A stretch of 64,000 nucleotides of DNA from Kamptonema formosum PCC 6407 (lineage in GTDB: Bacteria; Cyanobacteriota; Cyanobacteriia; Cyanobacteriales; Microcoleaceae), in contig NZ_KB235904.1 of the NCBI RefSeq assembly GCF_000332155.1, positions 2,153,813 to 2,217,812 of the forward strand, read 5' to 3'. The position numbers were made by a program, and so were the translations under genes. This document shows positions 17,001 through 25,237 of this stretch, piece after piece; positions within the stretch are counted from its first letter, which is position 1, and each line of letters opens with the position of its first letter. The notes below the pieces were generated by a model. That model had not been told where the DNA came from. It saw nothing but the letters and a program-made list of their open reading frames with translations, and did no database searches.

Positions 17001-19429
17001 CCCGAAGTGCAAACAAAGAAAAACTCTTCAAACTGATCGAAAATGAGTACAGTCAGCAGATTATTTTCTGCATTTTGCCGTAACTGCTCGATAATAAATA
17101 ATACAGTATCCTCAATTAAACCTTGAGGTTCTAGACTGTTAACTCCTATTTTTGCTGGGCAATTTCCAGAAACTTCTGGCACTTTTTTCGCACTTAATCG
17201 CCTCTGCTCTGCTGCTACTCTATTCTCAAGCCCTCTAGTCAAACACTTCTCCAACTCCATCACCCAATCAGTATAAACTTGCACAACAATAGGCAATGTA
17301 TCCCGCGCACCAAAGCTAATATTTTTCAAAGCTGGCACCAATCCAGCTTTAACAAGAGAACTTTTTCCTACACCGCTTGGCCCATGAATTATAGTTAATT
17401 TATGGTCGTCTCTGCCGATTCTTTCCAGTAAGCGGTTAATATCTTGTTGGCGACAGGAAGCAGTCATTTCTTGGGCGATCGCAACTTCATTTTCCACACA
17501 AGGCATCGAAGGGTTAATCGCTTGGCGATGGGGTTGCAATTGACCCGCGCCAATAAAAGCTCTGAAACCGTACTGATACTCAATCGAACGCTTGGTTTTC
17601 TTAGTGCGGAAGGCCTTGAGATATTCGCCCCGCTCGAAGTAGAGCGATCGCAGATCCGCTAAAATATCAATGTAAAGTCGCGGATCGTATTTCGCCTCAG
17701 TTTGCCCAATGGCCAACTCCAAATAATTTACCGCCGCCTCCCACTGTCCCAGTTCCCGCACGCTTTGGGCTAGCAATAATAGATATAAACTCTTATCCGA
17801 CAGGGGACAAGAGACGGGAGAGGATAGAGAGTTTTGAGTTTTAAAAGATTGCTTTGTTCCTCGCCAGGCTAAACCCTGCGGGTAGGCTTCGCCAACCCGA
17901 TTTTGAGTATTGAGTTTTGAGTTAAAAAAATCAGAAATTCCCCCTTCTCCTTTCCTATCTCCCCCATCTCCTCCATTGGGTGCTTGATCCAAAATAGCTA
18001 AAGCCAGTTCCGCTAACTGTCGCGCATGATGCCATCTAAACTCTTGTAGGGCAACCTCAGCCAGAAAGCCGTAATCTTGAGCAAGTTGGCTGGGAGTACC
18101 GTAGATAAAATGCAATTGTAAAGAACTTTCCGCGAGAGTTTGCAACTCTCCCCAAGCTTCCAGCCTTTGCAATACCTCTCCCAAATGAGTCGTCACCGCC
18201 GCCACTAAGTCGAGACGGTTTGCTGCTTCAAACGCATTTCTAGATTCTTCTAAACTAATCCTTGCTTCTTGCAAGTGCAAGCGGTTGGCTACAGGATTTC
18301 TGGCAGCTTGGAGGCGTTGGCATAAGGCAATGTGAAACAACACTATCCCTTGCCGTTCTAAAAATTGATCGTCTGAGATTGGAGATGGAGAAGAAATAAC
18401 TTCAGTTTGCTTTAGATTGTTTCTTCTATTGCCATACTTCCCATCTCGCAAAACTTCTTGCAGACTAGGCCAACGTGGTTTTGACTTCTCTCCCTCATCT
18501 TTGAGTTCTAGTATCCTCTCCTTAGTTTTCTGTTGCCAAAATGCTAAGCTTTGCTGATAATGAATCAAAGCAATTTCTGTTCGATCGCTGATGTAGTAAT
18601 CGCGACCAATAACAAATTGTAAGCTGGCTTCGAGAGCAGGTTCTAACTCTTGTCCGCGACTTTCTACATCTTTTAATGCTAATTCTAGTTCTTGTCGCCG
18701 CCTGGAACCAATTGTCAAATCGAGAGTATTAACTGGGTTAGAATTAGAGGAGAAAATGGGCGTAGAATCCTTTACCCACAGGTTAGATCCTGAATTTTGC
18801 AGTTTAACTTCACTCGTTTGAGACAAATTTAACTTTGTTTCTGGGAATTCTCCCTTGGGTTCAGAGATCGCATTTTCCGATTTTGCATTGAGTTTCCCAA
18901 CAGTAAAAATAGCATCAGCTTGTTGCCTTAAAAAATCCATCAACTCGCTGGTAGCCATTTCAAATTTAATTGTAGCAGCAGCCCAACTTTTGAAATCGGG
19001 AGCCAATCGAATCATTTTCGCCGCAATATCGTCCGTCACCCACAGCACTAAGGGGAAGGCGAAATTTTTGCGAAACTCGTCCCGCACTTGGTTAGTAGAT
19101 GTTAGTAAGTCATCGATCGCAACCACACTTTCTAGACCAAATACCATCAAAGCAGACTCCGAAACACCACCCATTGACACCAAAGAGCGAGTCTTTACTA
19201 ACAGCGTAGTATAGAGTGTTTTGACGGATGTAGCTAGGACTATATCTTGTATTTGAATGGGCGACATTTCCCGGAGTCGTTGCACCATTGCCAACCGCAA
19301 TTGCTCGTAATTGCAGCGCACTAAAATTAGAGAAAATTGCCCTTGAGACATGGTAATGGAGCGTACCAGAGTCTTTAGCGATCGCTCGTTATAGCTAGAA
19401 GTTTCCTCTAGCTTCATCAGATCGGTCAT
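14078..19429 (-). CDS. STAND NTPase with TPR region, transmembrane segment and 12 WD40 repeats
   Basis: A 1783-residue signalling-type ATPase. Residues 1-180 form an NTPase-like N-terminal domain without a P-loop (SLILVRCNYEQLR, FPLVLWVTDDIAAKMIRLAPDFKSWAA). About 260-640 is helical and TPR-like. At about 680 an nSTAND-type NTPase begins with Walker A HGPSGVGKSSL, Walker B-like LIFDQFEEFFF and sensor LSLREDYLHYLLE. A single hydrophobic segment, LALAAIGVVLLSSSTVAALNF, lies near 1080-1100. About 1185-1760 holds 12 WD40 repeats (D-K-T-V-K-L/I-W endings), enough for one or two propellers. By family knowledge WD40 repeats sense or scaffold and the STAND domain oligomerises; the effector is not obvious. 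It lies 553 bp downstream of a second ATPase gene on the same strand. Confidence 0.85.
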   Translation of the reverse strand: MTDLMKLEETSSYNERSLKTLVRSITMSQGQFSLILVRCNYEQLRLAMVQRLREMSPIQIQDIVLATSVKTLYTTLLVKTRSLVSMGGVSESALMVFGLESVVAIDDLLTSTNQVRDEFRKNFAFPLVLWVTDDIAAKMIRLAPDFKSWAAATIKFEMATSELMDFLRQQADAIFTVGKLNAKSENAISEPKGEFPETKLNLSQTSEVKLQNSGSNLWVKDSTPIFSSNSNPVNTLDLTIGSRRRQELELALKDVESRGQELEPALEASLQFVIGRDYYISDRTEIALIHYQQSLAFWQQKTKERILELKDEGEKSKPRWPSLQEVLRDGKYGNRRNNLKQTEVISSPSPISDDQFLERQGIVLFHIALCQRLQAARNPVANRLHLQEARISLEESRNAFEAANRLDLVAAVTTHLGEVLQRLEAWGELQTLAESSLQLHFIYGTPSQLAQDYGFLAEVALQEFRWHHARQLAELALAILDQAPNGGDGGDRKGEGGISDFFNSKLNTQNRVGEAYPQGLAWRGTKQSFKTQNSLSSPVSCPLSDKSLYLLLLAQSVRELGQWEAAVNYLELAIGQTEAKYDPRLYIDILADLRSLYFERGEYLKAFRTKKTKRSIEYQYGFRAFIGAGQLQPHRQAINPSMPCVENEVAIAQEMTASCRQQDINRLLERIGRDDHKLTIIHGPSGVGKSSLVKAGLVPALKNISFGARDTLPIVVQVYTDWVMELEKCLTRGLENRVAAEQRRLSAKKVPEVSGNCPAKIGVNSLEPQGLIEDTVLFIIEQLRQNAENNLLTVLIFDQFEEFFFVCTSGTQRQFFYEFFRKCLNLPFVKVILSLREDYLHYLLECDRVPNLDAINNNILDKQIRYQLRNFSIRDTHSVIEHLTERAEFYLEPALIDAFVLDLADELEEVRPIELQVVGAQLQEERITTLKEYQQLGVQPKAELVKRSLDRVISDCGLENEDATWKILFSLTDERGVRLIKTKQELSLAIDKNSLAINIRLSAKNRSENNSNLDLILEILVGHGLLFMLRESPEDRYQLVHDYLVRPIRQRFGIEARLHRAEADKQMSQVQLYHTNRRLKQLLALAAIGVVLLSSSTVAALNFWHRAVAQKQVAMAQRQRADINTLTAASEALFLSNNKFDALMESLRAGKQWRQIENTQETQTLKDTEILIAAALQQAVYGVKERNRFEGHGDVIWGLSFSSDGKIIASGSVDKTVKLWRSDGSLQATLKGHTDNITYVAFSPNSQILASGSLDKTVKIWRTNGSLVKTLSGHTHNITGISFSPDGKMLASASGDKTVKIWRINGSLFKTLQHDSPVNAVSFSRDGKIIASASDNGTVKIWRNDGKLLANLRHREGVGLSKVYSISLSPNGEILASAGEDKTVKLWNLTKILQVKEKKEATALKTKDFLLATLTNHSSFVFSVSFSPDGKTLASGSADKTVKIWSLKKVVDPLANQANKPLPNPAISKGKMRDSVGRLLYSNDVKRKGNPNSENVKIEISLIRSLAGHGDKVTQVSWSPDSNMLASSSFDKTVRLWRLDDIPLKTLDGHQNRVQSVSFSPDGQIVASASVDKTIKLWSRDGKLIKTLTGHTGWVSSVSFSPDGKMLASASDDGTVKLWSREGRILRSFYAHNNFVMGVSFSPDGKMLATAGYDNTVKLWNLDGTMVATLLKGSSDSVTSVSFSPDGLLVASGSYDNKVKIWSRNGTLLKTLTGHRNSVMSVSFSPDGKILASGSKDNTVILWNLDLDDLLVRGCDWVGDYLKTNPNVSDRDRHLCDGVKVEN

Positions 19430-19982
19430 ACTTTCTACCTTATTTTGAAATTGTACTGTGATTCCAACTGAAATTCGACTTTTTGCAAAGTTACTCTACA
19501 TCTTGAAATTTTTAGCGTAACTGCTGAAGTACAACACATTAGGCCTATTGGCAGCCTCAGCATTTTCAGCTAAAAGTATGTTTACAAAAAATCTATTTAG
19601 TTCAGACAAACACAATCCACCCCAAAAATATTCCTAAAGGAATAGGTACTTTAGTTTGAGTATATCTTACTAACTACAGCGCTAAGGGAATTTGCACAGC
19701 GCATCAATCCTCTGAAGGGAGTTAGAAGCAAGATACAATACCAAGTAGCAGTTTAAATCATAATTAACTCTGAAAAAGCGTAAAAAAAAGTTAAGTTACG
19801 AAATTGCCACTCGGAATTAAAACGTTTAGGCATTAAATTGCCTAATTACAATGAAGAGACCATAAGTATTTAGTTATTTAAGAAAGCAGAAAGAAGATTT
19901 ATAAAGTCAGCTTAGTCCTCCATATTTCACTTTTAATTAGGTGGAGCTACTTAACAACACCTTGCTGCGATCGATCTCAAGT
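19430..19982. other. Gene-free spacer between the two ATPase genes
   Basis: This 553-bp AT-rich gap holds the presumed promoter of the WD40 gene. I saw no small ORF with a convincing RBS, no strong hairpin and no recognisable RNA. Its size argues that the two genes are not a simple single-promoter operon. Confidence 0.5.
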
Positions 19983-21317
19983 TTAACCTACAACTTCAAG
20001 ACATTGCTGCCAAGCTTTATATTTCTTAGTCTCTGCTAGTGCTGGATTGATTCCAAACCAGCGTCCCTCACGATCGCGATATTCAAATACAAACATACTT
20101 CGGAGTAAAGTTTGGCATTCTTCCTCCCCTGTAACATTTTGTCTTTGCACCACTTGAAAGAGCAATTCCCATTCTTGTTCAGTGATGGCAGCAAGCAAAT
20201 CATCGCGGTATTCTTGAATAACATTTTCCAAACATTCTCGCGAAAAAGGAGGGTCTTCTTGTTGCAAACAACTATACAACAATACCAATAAATTGCGAAC
20301 ATGACCGCCACTGACTCGGCAGAGTCGATCTAATGTTTGGGGATTGTCAAAAACATGAGGTATTAAAGCAGTACGATCGCTAGGATCTATAGTAGGAAAA
20401 GCTCTTGCTAGCACTAGCTGCCGCAATAAGGCCATCCCCTCTTCATAGTCCTTACCCGAACGAGCTTGCACTGGTACCATTGGCAATACTTTAGGTTTAA
20501 CTCCAAATCGATTCGCGAGTCTGCCGAAGTCATTGGAGAAAATCAATGTTAGAGGAATGGTATAAACTACATGGCAATTTAACTTTCTCAACTGTTCGCC
20601 GCGATCTACAAATAGATATTCTGGCTGCGTTCTTCCCGAAGCTTTCAATGTAGCATCTAAGCGATCGAGATTGTCAATAATAACTACCAGCCCTTTGTGT
20701 CCTTTATACTTAAGTTCCTTTGTGGCGCGTTCGAGAAGTTCTTCATTAATAGCTTGCAAAATGCTATTAGTTCGTGGTTCTAAGTATTGCCGTAACTGAG
20801 AGCGGAGTTTGGGAGAATCTTTAGTTTTAGCAGTAATTTTGGCAATACCAACAGATAACTCAGCCTCGGCTGAAAGTTCTATGGGAGTTTGTAAGAACTC
20901 AGCAACTTCTGTAAACAGATTTTGAAAATATCCATGCCTGAGTTTAATACCAGCAGATTCTAAACTTTCACTTACTTGGCGAGCAATACTTAGTAAAATA
21001 TCGCTGATGTCTACATCTCCCATATCCAAATCTTGAGAAGACTCGAAGTAAACAACATAAAAGTCTTCTTGCTCTAACTCAGTTTTGAGCCGAAACAATT
21101 CAGTAGATTTACCACAGCCTATGTGGCCCGTAAAGAGCTGGCAAGTAGGCTCATTAGGGGAGATCCGGGTAATGGTTCGCTGCAAGGATTCGATAATCTT
21201 TCCACCCCGTACTGAAGCAAAATCAATGTAATATTGGCGATCCCCTGGATTCCCCATGACTAGAGTTTTGCTAGGGTTACACGCCTTATAAAATCTGTCT
21301 AAGTCCAGTACAATCAC
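19983..21317 (-). CDS. P-loop ATPase of the GHIGCGKST type (AAA/STAND-like)
   Basis: A protein of about 444 residues from GTG 21317. Walker A is GHIGCGKST (64-72) and Walker B is VVIIDNLDR (about 211-219), with a sensor region LNCHVVYTIPLTLIF. The N-terminus LDLDRFYKACNPSKTL and the segment RQYYIDFASVRGGKIIE are what I recall from cyanobacterial homologues, which supports starting near GTG 21317; ATG 21257 is the alternative. The open frame continues to 21563, but that part is translated from C-rich and AGCAATT repeats and is not credible. The C-terminal part (RLCRVSGGHVRNLLVLLYSC) looks like the winged-helix/lid region of AAA ATPases. It has no membrane segment and no identifiable effector. 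It precedes the TPR-STAND-WD40 gene, and the pair may work together. Confidence 0.8.
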   Translation of the reverse strand: MIVLDLDRFYKACNPSKTLVMGNPGDRQYYIDFASVRGGKIIESLQRTITRISPNEPTCQLFTGHIGCGKSTELFRLKTELEQEDFYVVYFESSQDLDMGDVDISDILLSIARQVSESLESAGIKLRHGYFQNLFTEVAEFLQTPIELSAEAELSVGIAKITAKTKDSPKLRSQLRQYLEPRTNSILQAINEELLERATKELKYKGHKGLVVIIDNLDRLDATLKASGRTQPEYLFVDRGEQLRKLNCHVVYTIPLTLIFSNDFGRLANRFGVKPKVLPMVPVQARSGKDYEEGMALLRQLVLARAFPTIDPSDRTALIPHVFDNPQTLDRLCRVSGGHVRNLLVLLYSCLQQEDPPFSRECLENVIQEYRDDLLAAITEQEWELLFQVVQRQNVTGEEECQTLLRSMFVFEYRDREGRWFGINPALAETKKYKAWQQCLEVVG

Positions 21318-21379
21318 GATTATTCTTGACCAAAATTTAACATAAAATGCGAGTTTAAGTTTACTTTGACAGATAGCTG

Positions 21380-21595
21380 TTCGGCTTGTGGGGGTTAGGG
21401 GAGCGGGGGGGCGGGGGAGCGGGGGGGCGGGGGAGCGGGGGAGCGGGGGAGCGAGGAGGAGCGGGGGGGGATGGGGGGATGGGAGGGATGGGGAGGGATG
21501 GGGAAGATGGGGGGGATGGGGGAGATGGGGGAGATGGGGAAGGTAGCAATTAGCAATTAGCAATTAGCAATTAGCCATTAGCCATTAGCAATGTG
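21380..21595. repeat. G-rich low-complexity tract plus AGCAATT heptads
   Basis: 21390-21540 is a run of GGGGGAGCGGGG and GGGATGGGG units. 21541-21595 is a 7-bp AGCAATT tandem drifting to AGCCATT. The tract separates the minus-strand ATPase gene from the plus-strand ftsQ gene, and in reverse it produces a spurious Pro/Leu-rich N-terminal extension of the ATPase. Confidence 0.9.
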
Positions 21596-21658
21596 GGTAA
21601 TTTTACGAGGATCTGGTTAAATTATTAGGGGAAACGGGAGGCTAGGAATAAAGGGTAG

Positions 21659-22525
21659 ATGGCGAGTTTTGCATCAGTTTCTCAAACGGAGTTAGGGCGC
21701 AGGCGCGACCAGTTGCGCCGCCAGAGGCGCTTGAAATTGGTTCAGGGAATTTGGCAAGCATTGGCAGTCAGTACCTTTGCTGGGGGTTTGCTCTGGGGGA
21801 TCGCTCAGCCGATTTGGTTGATTACCAAACCGGAGCAGGTTAAGGTTGAGGGCAATCAGTGGCTTTCTGACCGTGCGGTGATGTCTTTGTTGCCGCTGTC
21901 TTATCCCCAGTCTGTGTGGGGCATTCAGCCTCAAGCTCTGGCTAAAAAACTGGAGTCAACTGGGCCGATCGCTAAAGCAAAGGTGATTCGTCATTTGTTT
22001 CCCCCATCTTTGAGGGTAGAAGTGCAGGAACGTCTGCCTGTGGCGATCGCTCAACCTGGGCTCGCATTAACACCCACACAGGAAACACAGAAGGCTGGCT
22101 GGCTCGATGCCAATGGGGGCTGGATGCCTTTGGAGAGCTATACTGCGGATAAGCGATCGGGTAGAGTCTCTGAAGGCGGTAGTGCCTCTAAGGGAGCAGG
22201 AAGCTCGCACTCTATGCCTACTCTCAAAATCATCGGCCGCTTAGAACTCTATCGCGTCTATTGGCCTCAATTTTACTCTGCACTTAGTCGCAGCCCTGTG
22301 AAAGTCTTTGAGGTTAATTGGCAAAATCCGGGAAATTTAATCTTGATGACGGAACTGGGTATTGTACATTTGGGGCCTTACAGTTCCCGAATGGCTGAGC
22401 AGCTTACTGTTTTGGACAAGATGCGGCAATTGCCAAAAAAACTGGATTCAAGCAAAATTGGTTACATCGATCTGAAAAATCCAGCTTCGCCGATGATTCA
22501 TATCCCGGAGCAGGAAAAACAGTAG
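21659..22525 (+). CDS. ftsQ: Cell division protein FtsQ (POTRA-domain divisome protein)
   Basis: A 288-residue bitopic membrane protein. After a basic N-terminus (RRRDQLRRQRRLK) there is a transmembrane helix around residues 30-56 (WQALAVSTFAGGLLWGIAQPIWLI). A POTRA domain follows, starting VKVEGNQWLSDRAVMSLLPL and continuing IRHLFPPSLRVEVQERLPVAIAQP, and then the beta domain (FEVNWQNPGNLILMTELGIVHLG). FtsQ links early and late divisome proteins in the inner membrane. The gene lies 143 bp upstream of ftsZ in the order conserved in cyanobacteria. A Ser/Gly-rich insertion near residues 165-185 looks low-complexity. ATG 21659 gives a start consistent with homologues. Confidence 0.93.
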   Translation: MASFASVSQTELGRRRDQLRRQRRLKLVQGIWQALAVSTFAGGLLWGIAQPIWLITKPEQVKVEGNQWLSDRAVMSLLPLSYPQSVWGIQPQALAKKLESTGPIAKAKVIRHLFPPSLRVEVQERLPVAIAQPGLALTPTQETQKAGWLDANGGWMPLESYTADKRSGRVSEGGSASKGAGSSHSMPTLKIIGRLELYRVYWPQFYSALSRSPVKVFEVNWQNPGNLILMTELGIVHLGPYSSRMAEQLTVLDKMRQLPKKLDSSKIGYIDLKNPASPMIHIPEQEKQ

Positions 22526-22620
22526 ATGCGATCGTTGGCTTCGGGCCCAACTTAGCTTACAGTTAAGTATCAACTTTTTTGTTGTGGATTTACACCCATT
22601 AAAAAAGTTGTCCTTAAGAA

Positions 22621-22643
22621 TCCCCGCGTCTTTAGACCGGGGA
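22621..22643. repeat. IS200/IS605-end-like hairpin in the ftsQ-ftsZ spacer
   Basis: TCCCCG-C-GTC-TTTA-GAC-CGGGGA forms a strong hairpin with a TTTA loop, followed by ATGTCAA, ending 25 bp before the ftsZ ATG. The shape (AATCCCC..TTTA..GGGGA..TGTCAA) resembles right-end hairpins of cyanobacterial IS200/IS605 elements, but no transposase is present. A second small hairpin, CAAC-TTTTTT-GTTG, lies at 22571-22584. Either could affect ftsZ expression. Confidence 0.5.
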
Positions 22644-22668
22644 ATGTCAATTATCATCCCCGATTCTA

Positions 22669-23931
22669 ATGACTCTTAATTATAGACAAGGGTCTGGCCA
22701 GGACAGCACCCATTCGGAAGAACAAGCAAATTTTACCCTGGCAGTAGATTCTGCTAATCCCTTTGGACGCAAGTCTGGGATATATTTAGGAGATCCTAAT
22801 ATCGATATTAAAGCCATGCCCCGCGAAGAATCTAGGAGTGGCGATATTGTGCCAAGTAGTGCAGCAAGAATTAAAGTGATTGGTGTTGGCGGGGGTGGGA
22901 ACAATGCCGTTAACCGCATGATCGCCAGCGAAGTTGCAGGTGTGGAATTTTGGACGGTGAACACTGATGCCCAAGCTTTGTCTCTGTCTAATGCCCCTAA
23001 ACGCTTGCAAGTAGGACAAAAGTTGACTCGCGGCCTGGGGGCAGGGGGCAATCCTGCCATTGGTCAGAAGGCGGCTGAGGAGTCTCGCGATGAGATTGTT
23101 AATGCTTTAAGCAATTCTGACTTGGTTTTCATCACGGCTGGTATGGGGGGCGGCACTGGTACCGGTGCGGCTCCGATTGTGGCTGAGGTGGCTAAGGAAA
23201 TGGGAGCTCTGACAGTCGGTGTAGTGACGCGGCCTTTCACTTTTGAGGGTCGCCGCCGTACCAGCCAAGCGGATGAGGGCATTGCTGCTCTGCAAAGCCG
23301 CGTGGATACGCTGATCGTCATCCCGAATGATAAGCTTTTGTCTGTGATTTCTGAACAAATGCCTGTTCAAGAAGCTTTCCGTGTTGCGGATGATATTCTG
23401 CGGCAAGGGGTACAGGGCATCTCTGACATTATTACGGTTCCGGGCTTGGTCAATGTTGACTTTGCTGATGTCCGTGCTGTAATGGCGGATGCTGGTTCGG
23501 CTTTGATGGGTATTGGTTTGGGTTCTGGAAAGTCGCGGGCTCGTGAAGCGGCGATGCAGGCTATTTCTTCGCCTTTGTTGGAGGCTTCGTCGATTGAGGG
23601 CGCACGGGGTGTTGTTTTCAACATTACTGGCGGTACTGATATGACTCTCCATGAGGTGAATGCAGCGGCTGAGACGATTTATGAGGTAGTCGATCCTAAT
23701 GCCAATATTATTTTTGGGGCAGTAATTGACGAGCGACTTCAAGGCGAAATCAAGATTACTGTGATTGCTACTGGTTTTTCGGGCGAGGTGCTCTCGGTGC
23801 CAACGGTTAAGGAGATTGGGGTACGCCGGTCTAATACTTCTAGTCCTGCTGCTACTCCAACACCCGATCCGAAGGTGCCGGCGGGATTGGATATTCCTGA
23901 GTTTCTCCGAAATCGCCGACCGCCAAGGTAG
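22669..23931 (+). CDS. ftsZ: Cell division GTPase FtsZ
   Basis: A 420-residue tubulin homologue that polymerises into the Z-ring at midcell. A roughly 65-residue N-terminal extension typical of cyanobacteria precedes the GTPase core at [17 protein letters not shown]. The tubulin signature GGGTGTG is at 160-166, and the synergy loop [11 protein letters not shown] follows later. The conserved C-terminal peptide that binds SepF/FtsA-like partners is present as [10 protein letters not shown]. The start MTLNYRQG resembles other cyanobacterial FtsZ starts. No Shine-Dalgarno is obvious before ATG 22669; instead a hairpin sits 25 bp upstream. It follows ftsQ in the same orientation. Confidence 0.98.
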   Translation: MTLNYRQGSGQDSTHSEEQANFTLAVDSANPFGRKSGIYLGDPNIDIKAMPREESRSGDIVPSSAARIKVIGVGGGGNNAVNRMIASEVAGVEFWTVNTDAQALSLSNAPKRLQVGQKLTRGLGAGGNPAIGQKAAEESRDEIVNALSNSDLVFITAGMGGGTGTGAAPIVAEVAKEMGALTVGVVTRPFTFEGRRRTSQADEGIAALQSRVDTLIVIPNDKLLSVISEQMPVQEAFRVADDILRQGVQGISDIITVPGLVNVDFADVRAVMADAGSALMGIGLGSGKSRAREAAMQAISSPLLEASSIEGARGVVFNITGGTDMTLHEVNAAAETIYEVVDPNANIIFGAVIDERLQGEIKITVIATGFSGEVLSVPTVKEIGVRRSNTSSPAATPTPDPKVPAGLDIPEFLRNRRPPR

Positions 23932-23990
23932 GGTTTTGTTAATTGTTAACGGTTAACTGTTAACGGTTAACTGTTAACTGTTACCAATTA
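23932..23990. repeat. GTTAACTGTTAACG tandem repeat after ftsZ
   Basis: Short tandem GTTAACG/GTTAACT heptads lie between the ends of the convergent ftsZ and MBL-hydrolase genes. The sequence is self-complementary (GTTAAC), so it could fold, but no clear terminator with a T-tract is seen. Confidence 0.8.
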
Positions 23991-24025
23991 CTAATCTCTA
24001 ATTTCCGATCCGGAAACTGGAATGC

Positions 24026-24805
24026 CTAAATTTTGTTGACGGGTGAAAATTCGATGGTTTCGCCTGGGGCGGGGGTTAGGAGTTGGGTGGGTAGTTCAGA
24101 GGCGGCGAGGCGATCGCGAAATTCTTCTACGCTGCCAATTGTCTTAATTAACATTGGTAAAATACCACTGGCTCGAATGTCGCCGAGGGCAGTGGGTACG
24201 AAATATCTAGGTTTTAAGGTTTGGGCGAGGTTGAGGGCTTCTGTTGGCCCCATGATAATTTGTCCTAGAATTGGGAAGATTTGACCGATGACAGGTGCGA
24301 TCGCGACATCAATTCTTCCTAGTCGCTCTTTTATTCCCTTAAATGGTGAAAAGTGCGGTTCGTAATAAATTGTCTCGTCGTTAGTTAAGTCTTTAAGCAA
24401 ATAGCCGTTTTCTACCTGGCCCGGTTGGATTTCTGCTCCGGGAACGGCGATAATTTGTAATTTATCTTGGATAAACTCTTGCCAATTTGACAAAGATGCG
24501 ATACTTTTATAACCTAAACTACTGAGGACTTTGGTAGCAGTAGGAGAGGCAACAGCAGGAATGGTGCGATCGAGTTGTTTTAAAGTAGGTTTGTGACAGT
24601 GATCGTCTAGACCTTGAGTAATGAGAATTAAGTCGATTGCTGGTAAAGTATCCGGCGTAAAGGCTGGGGGCTGGACGCGATCGGCGCTAAATAACCAGGG
24701 TTTGCCGTAAAATACTAGAGGATCGACTAGCCAGGGATCGATTAAGACTGTTTGGCCTGCGATTTGTAAGATCCAAGAGTTGAGGTCAATTCGGGTGAGT
24801 TTCAT
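24026..24805 (-). CDS. MBL-fold metal-dependent hydrolase-like protein
   Basis: A 259-residue protein of the UlaG-like metallo-beta-lactamase fold. It starts MKLTRIDLNSWILQIAGQTVLIDPWLVDP, the characteristic beta-strand and D-P-W segment. It then has LILITQGLDDHCHKPTLK, where the usual H-x-H-x-D-H motif reads Q-G-L-D-D-H. The first histidine(s) are missing, so metal binding may be altered. Later segments IIAVPGAEIQ and YYEPHFSP supply another possible ligand. Substrate is unknown; the protein is cytoplasmic by sequence. It is convergent with ftsZ, and RBS evidence is weak. Confidence 0.82.
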   Translation of the reverse strand: MKLTRIDLNSWILQIAGQTVLIDPWLVDPLVFYGKPWLFSADRVQPPAFTPDTLPAIDLILITQGLDDHCHKPTLKQLDRTIPAVASPTATKVLSSLGYKSIASLSNWQEFIQDKLQIIAVPGAEIQPGQVENGYLLKDLTNDETIYYEPHFSPFKGIKERLGRIDVAIAPVIGQIFPILGQIIMGPTEALNLAQTLKPRYFVPTALGDIRASGILPMLIKTIGSVEEFRDRLAASELPTQLLTPAPGETIEFSPVNKI

Positions 24806-24979
24806 TAATGTTAAGGGTTAGTTGTTGGTGGTTAGTTGTTTGGGGAGCATCCCTTTTTTGAAAAAGACCTAACCCCCAGTTTCCCCGATCGACAAGCTGA
24901 GTAGATTAATTGTCGAAAGGATTAATTAAATTTGGCTATTCACCCACACTAAGCGAAGGATATAACTGGTTTGGCAGGA

Positions 24980-25144
24980 TTAGGGATGTTTTGAAACTAC
25001 GATCGCAACAGAATGCAGGCGCGATCGCGATCGGCGGTTTTAACTTTTCCCACTGTTTGTTACTTAATTCCCCAAGGCTTCATGAGCGTTAAGAGCTAGC
25101 GATCGCTATTTTCCAGAATACAACAACGCAAGAAAACACGCCCT
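24980..25144. repeat. HIP1-rich dispersed repeat in the 24806-25237 gap
   Basis: AGGGATGTTTTGAAACTACGATCGCAACA at the left resembles the repeat after rps1 (4848). The right end AAGAAAACACGCCCT (about 25130) is the reverse complement of its AGGGCGTGTTTT end, so the element has imperfect inverted ends. The remaining 430-bp gap shows no credible gene; a 60-codon frame at 24910-25092 is built largely from the repeat. Confidence 0.5.
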
Positions 25145-25182
25145 ACCCCCTTTTTCCCTGGCATCTAACCTACTAAAAACTA

Positions 25183-25207
25183 AAAGGCGCGGTAGAATCG
25201 CGCCTTT
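25183..25207 (-). terminator. Rho-independent terminator-like hairpin after the fasciclin gene
   Basis: AAAGGCGCG (25183-25191) and CGCGCCTTT (25199-25207) form a perfect 9-bp stem with a 7-nt loop. Read on the minus strand it is followed by TTAGTTTTTAG. It lies 30 bp past the stop codon at 25238. Confidence 0.85.
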
Positions 25208-25237
25208 ACAAACTCAGAACTTAGCCTGCTGCTTAAC

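Noticed and set aside
21318..21563. N-terminal extension of the P-loop ATPase to ATG 21563
   Set aside because: The extra residues are Pro/Leu/His repeats translated from low-complexity DNA and are unlike the family start LDLDRFYKACNPS.
24910..25092. 60-codon plus-strand frame
   Set aside because: Composed largely of a HIP1-rich dispersed repeat, with no convincing RBS or family resemblance.
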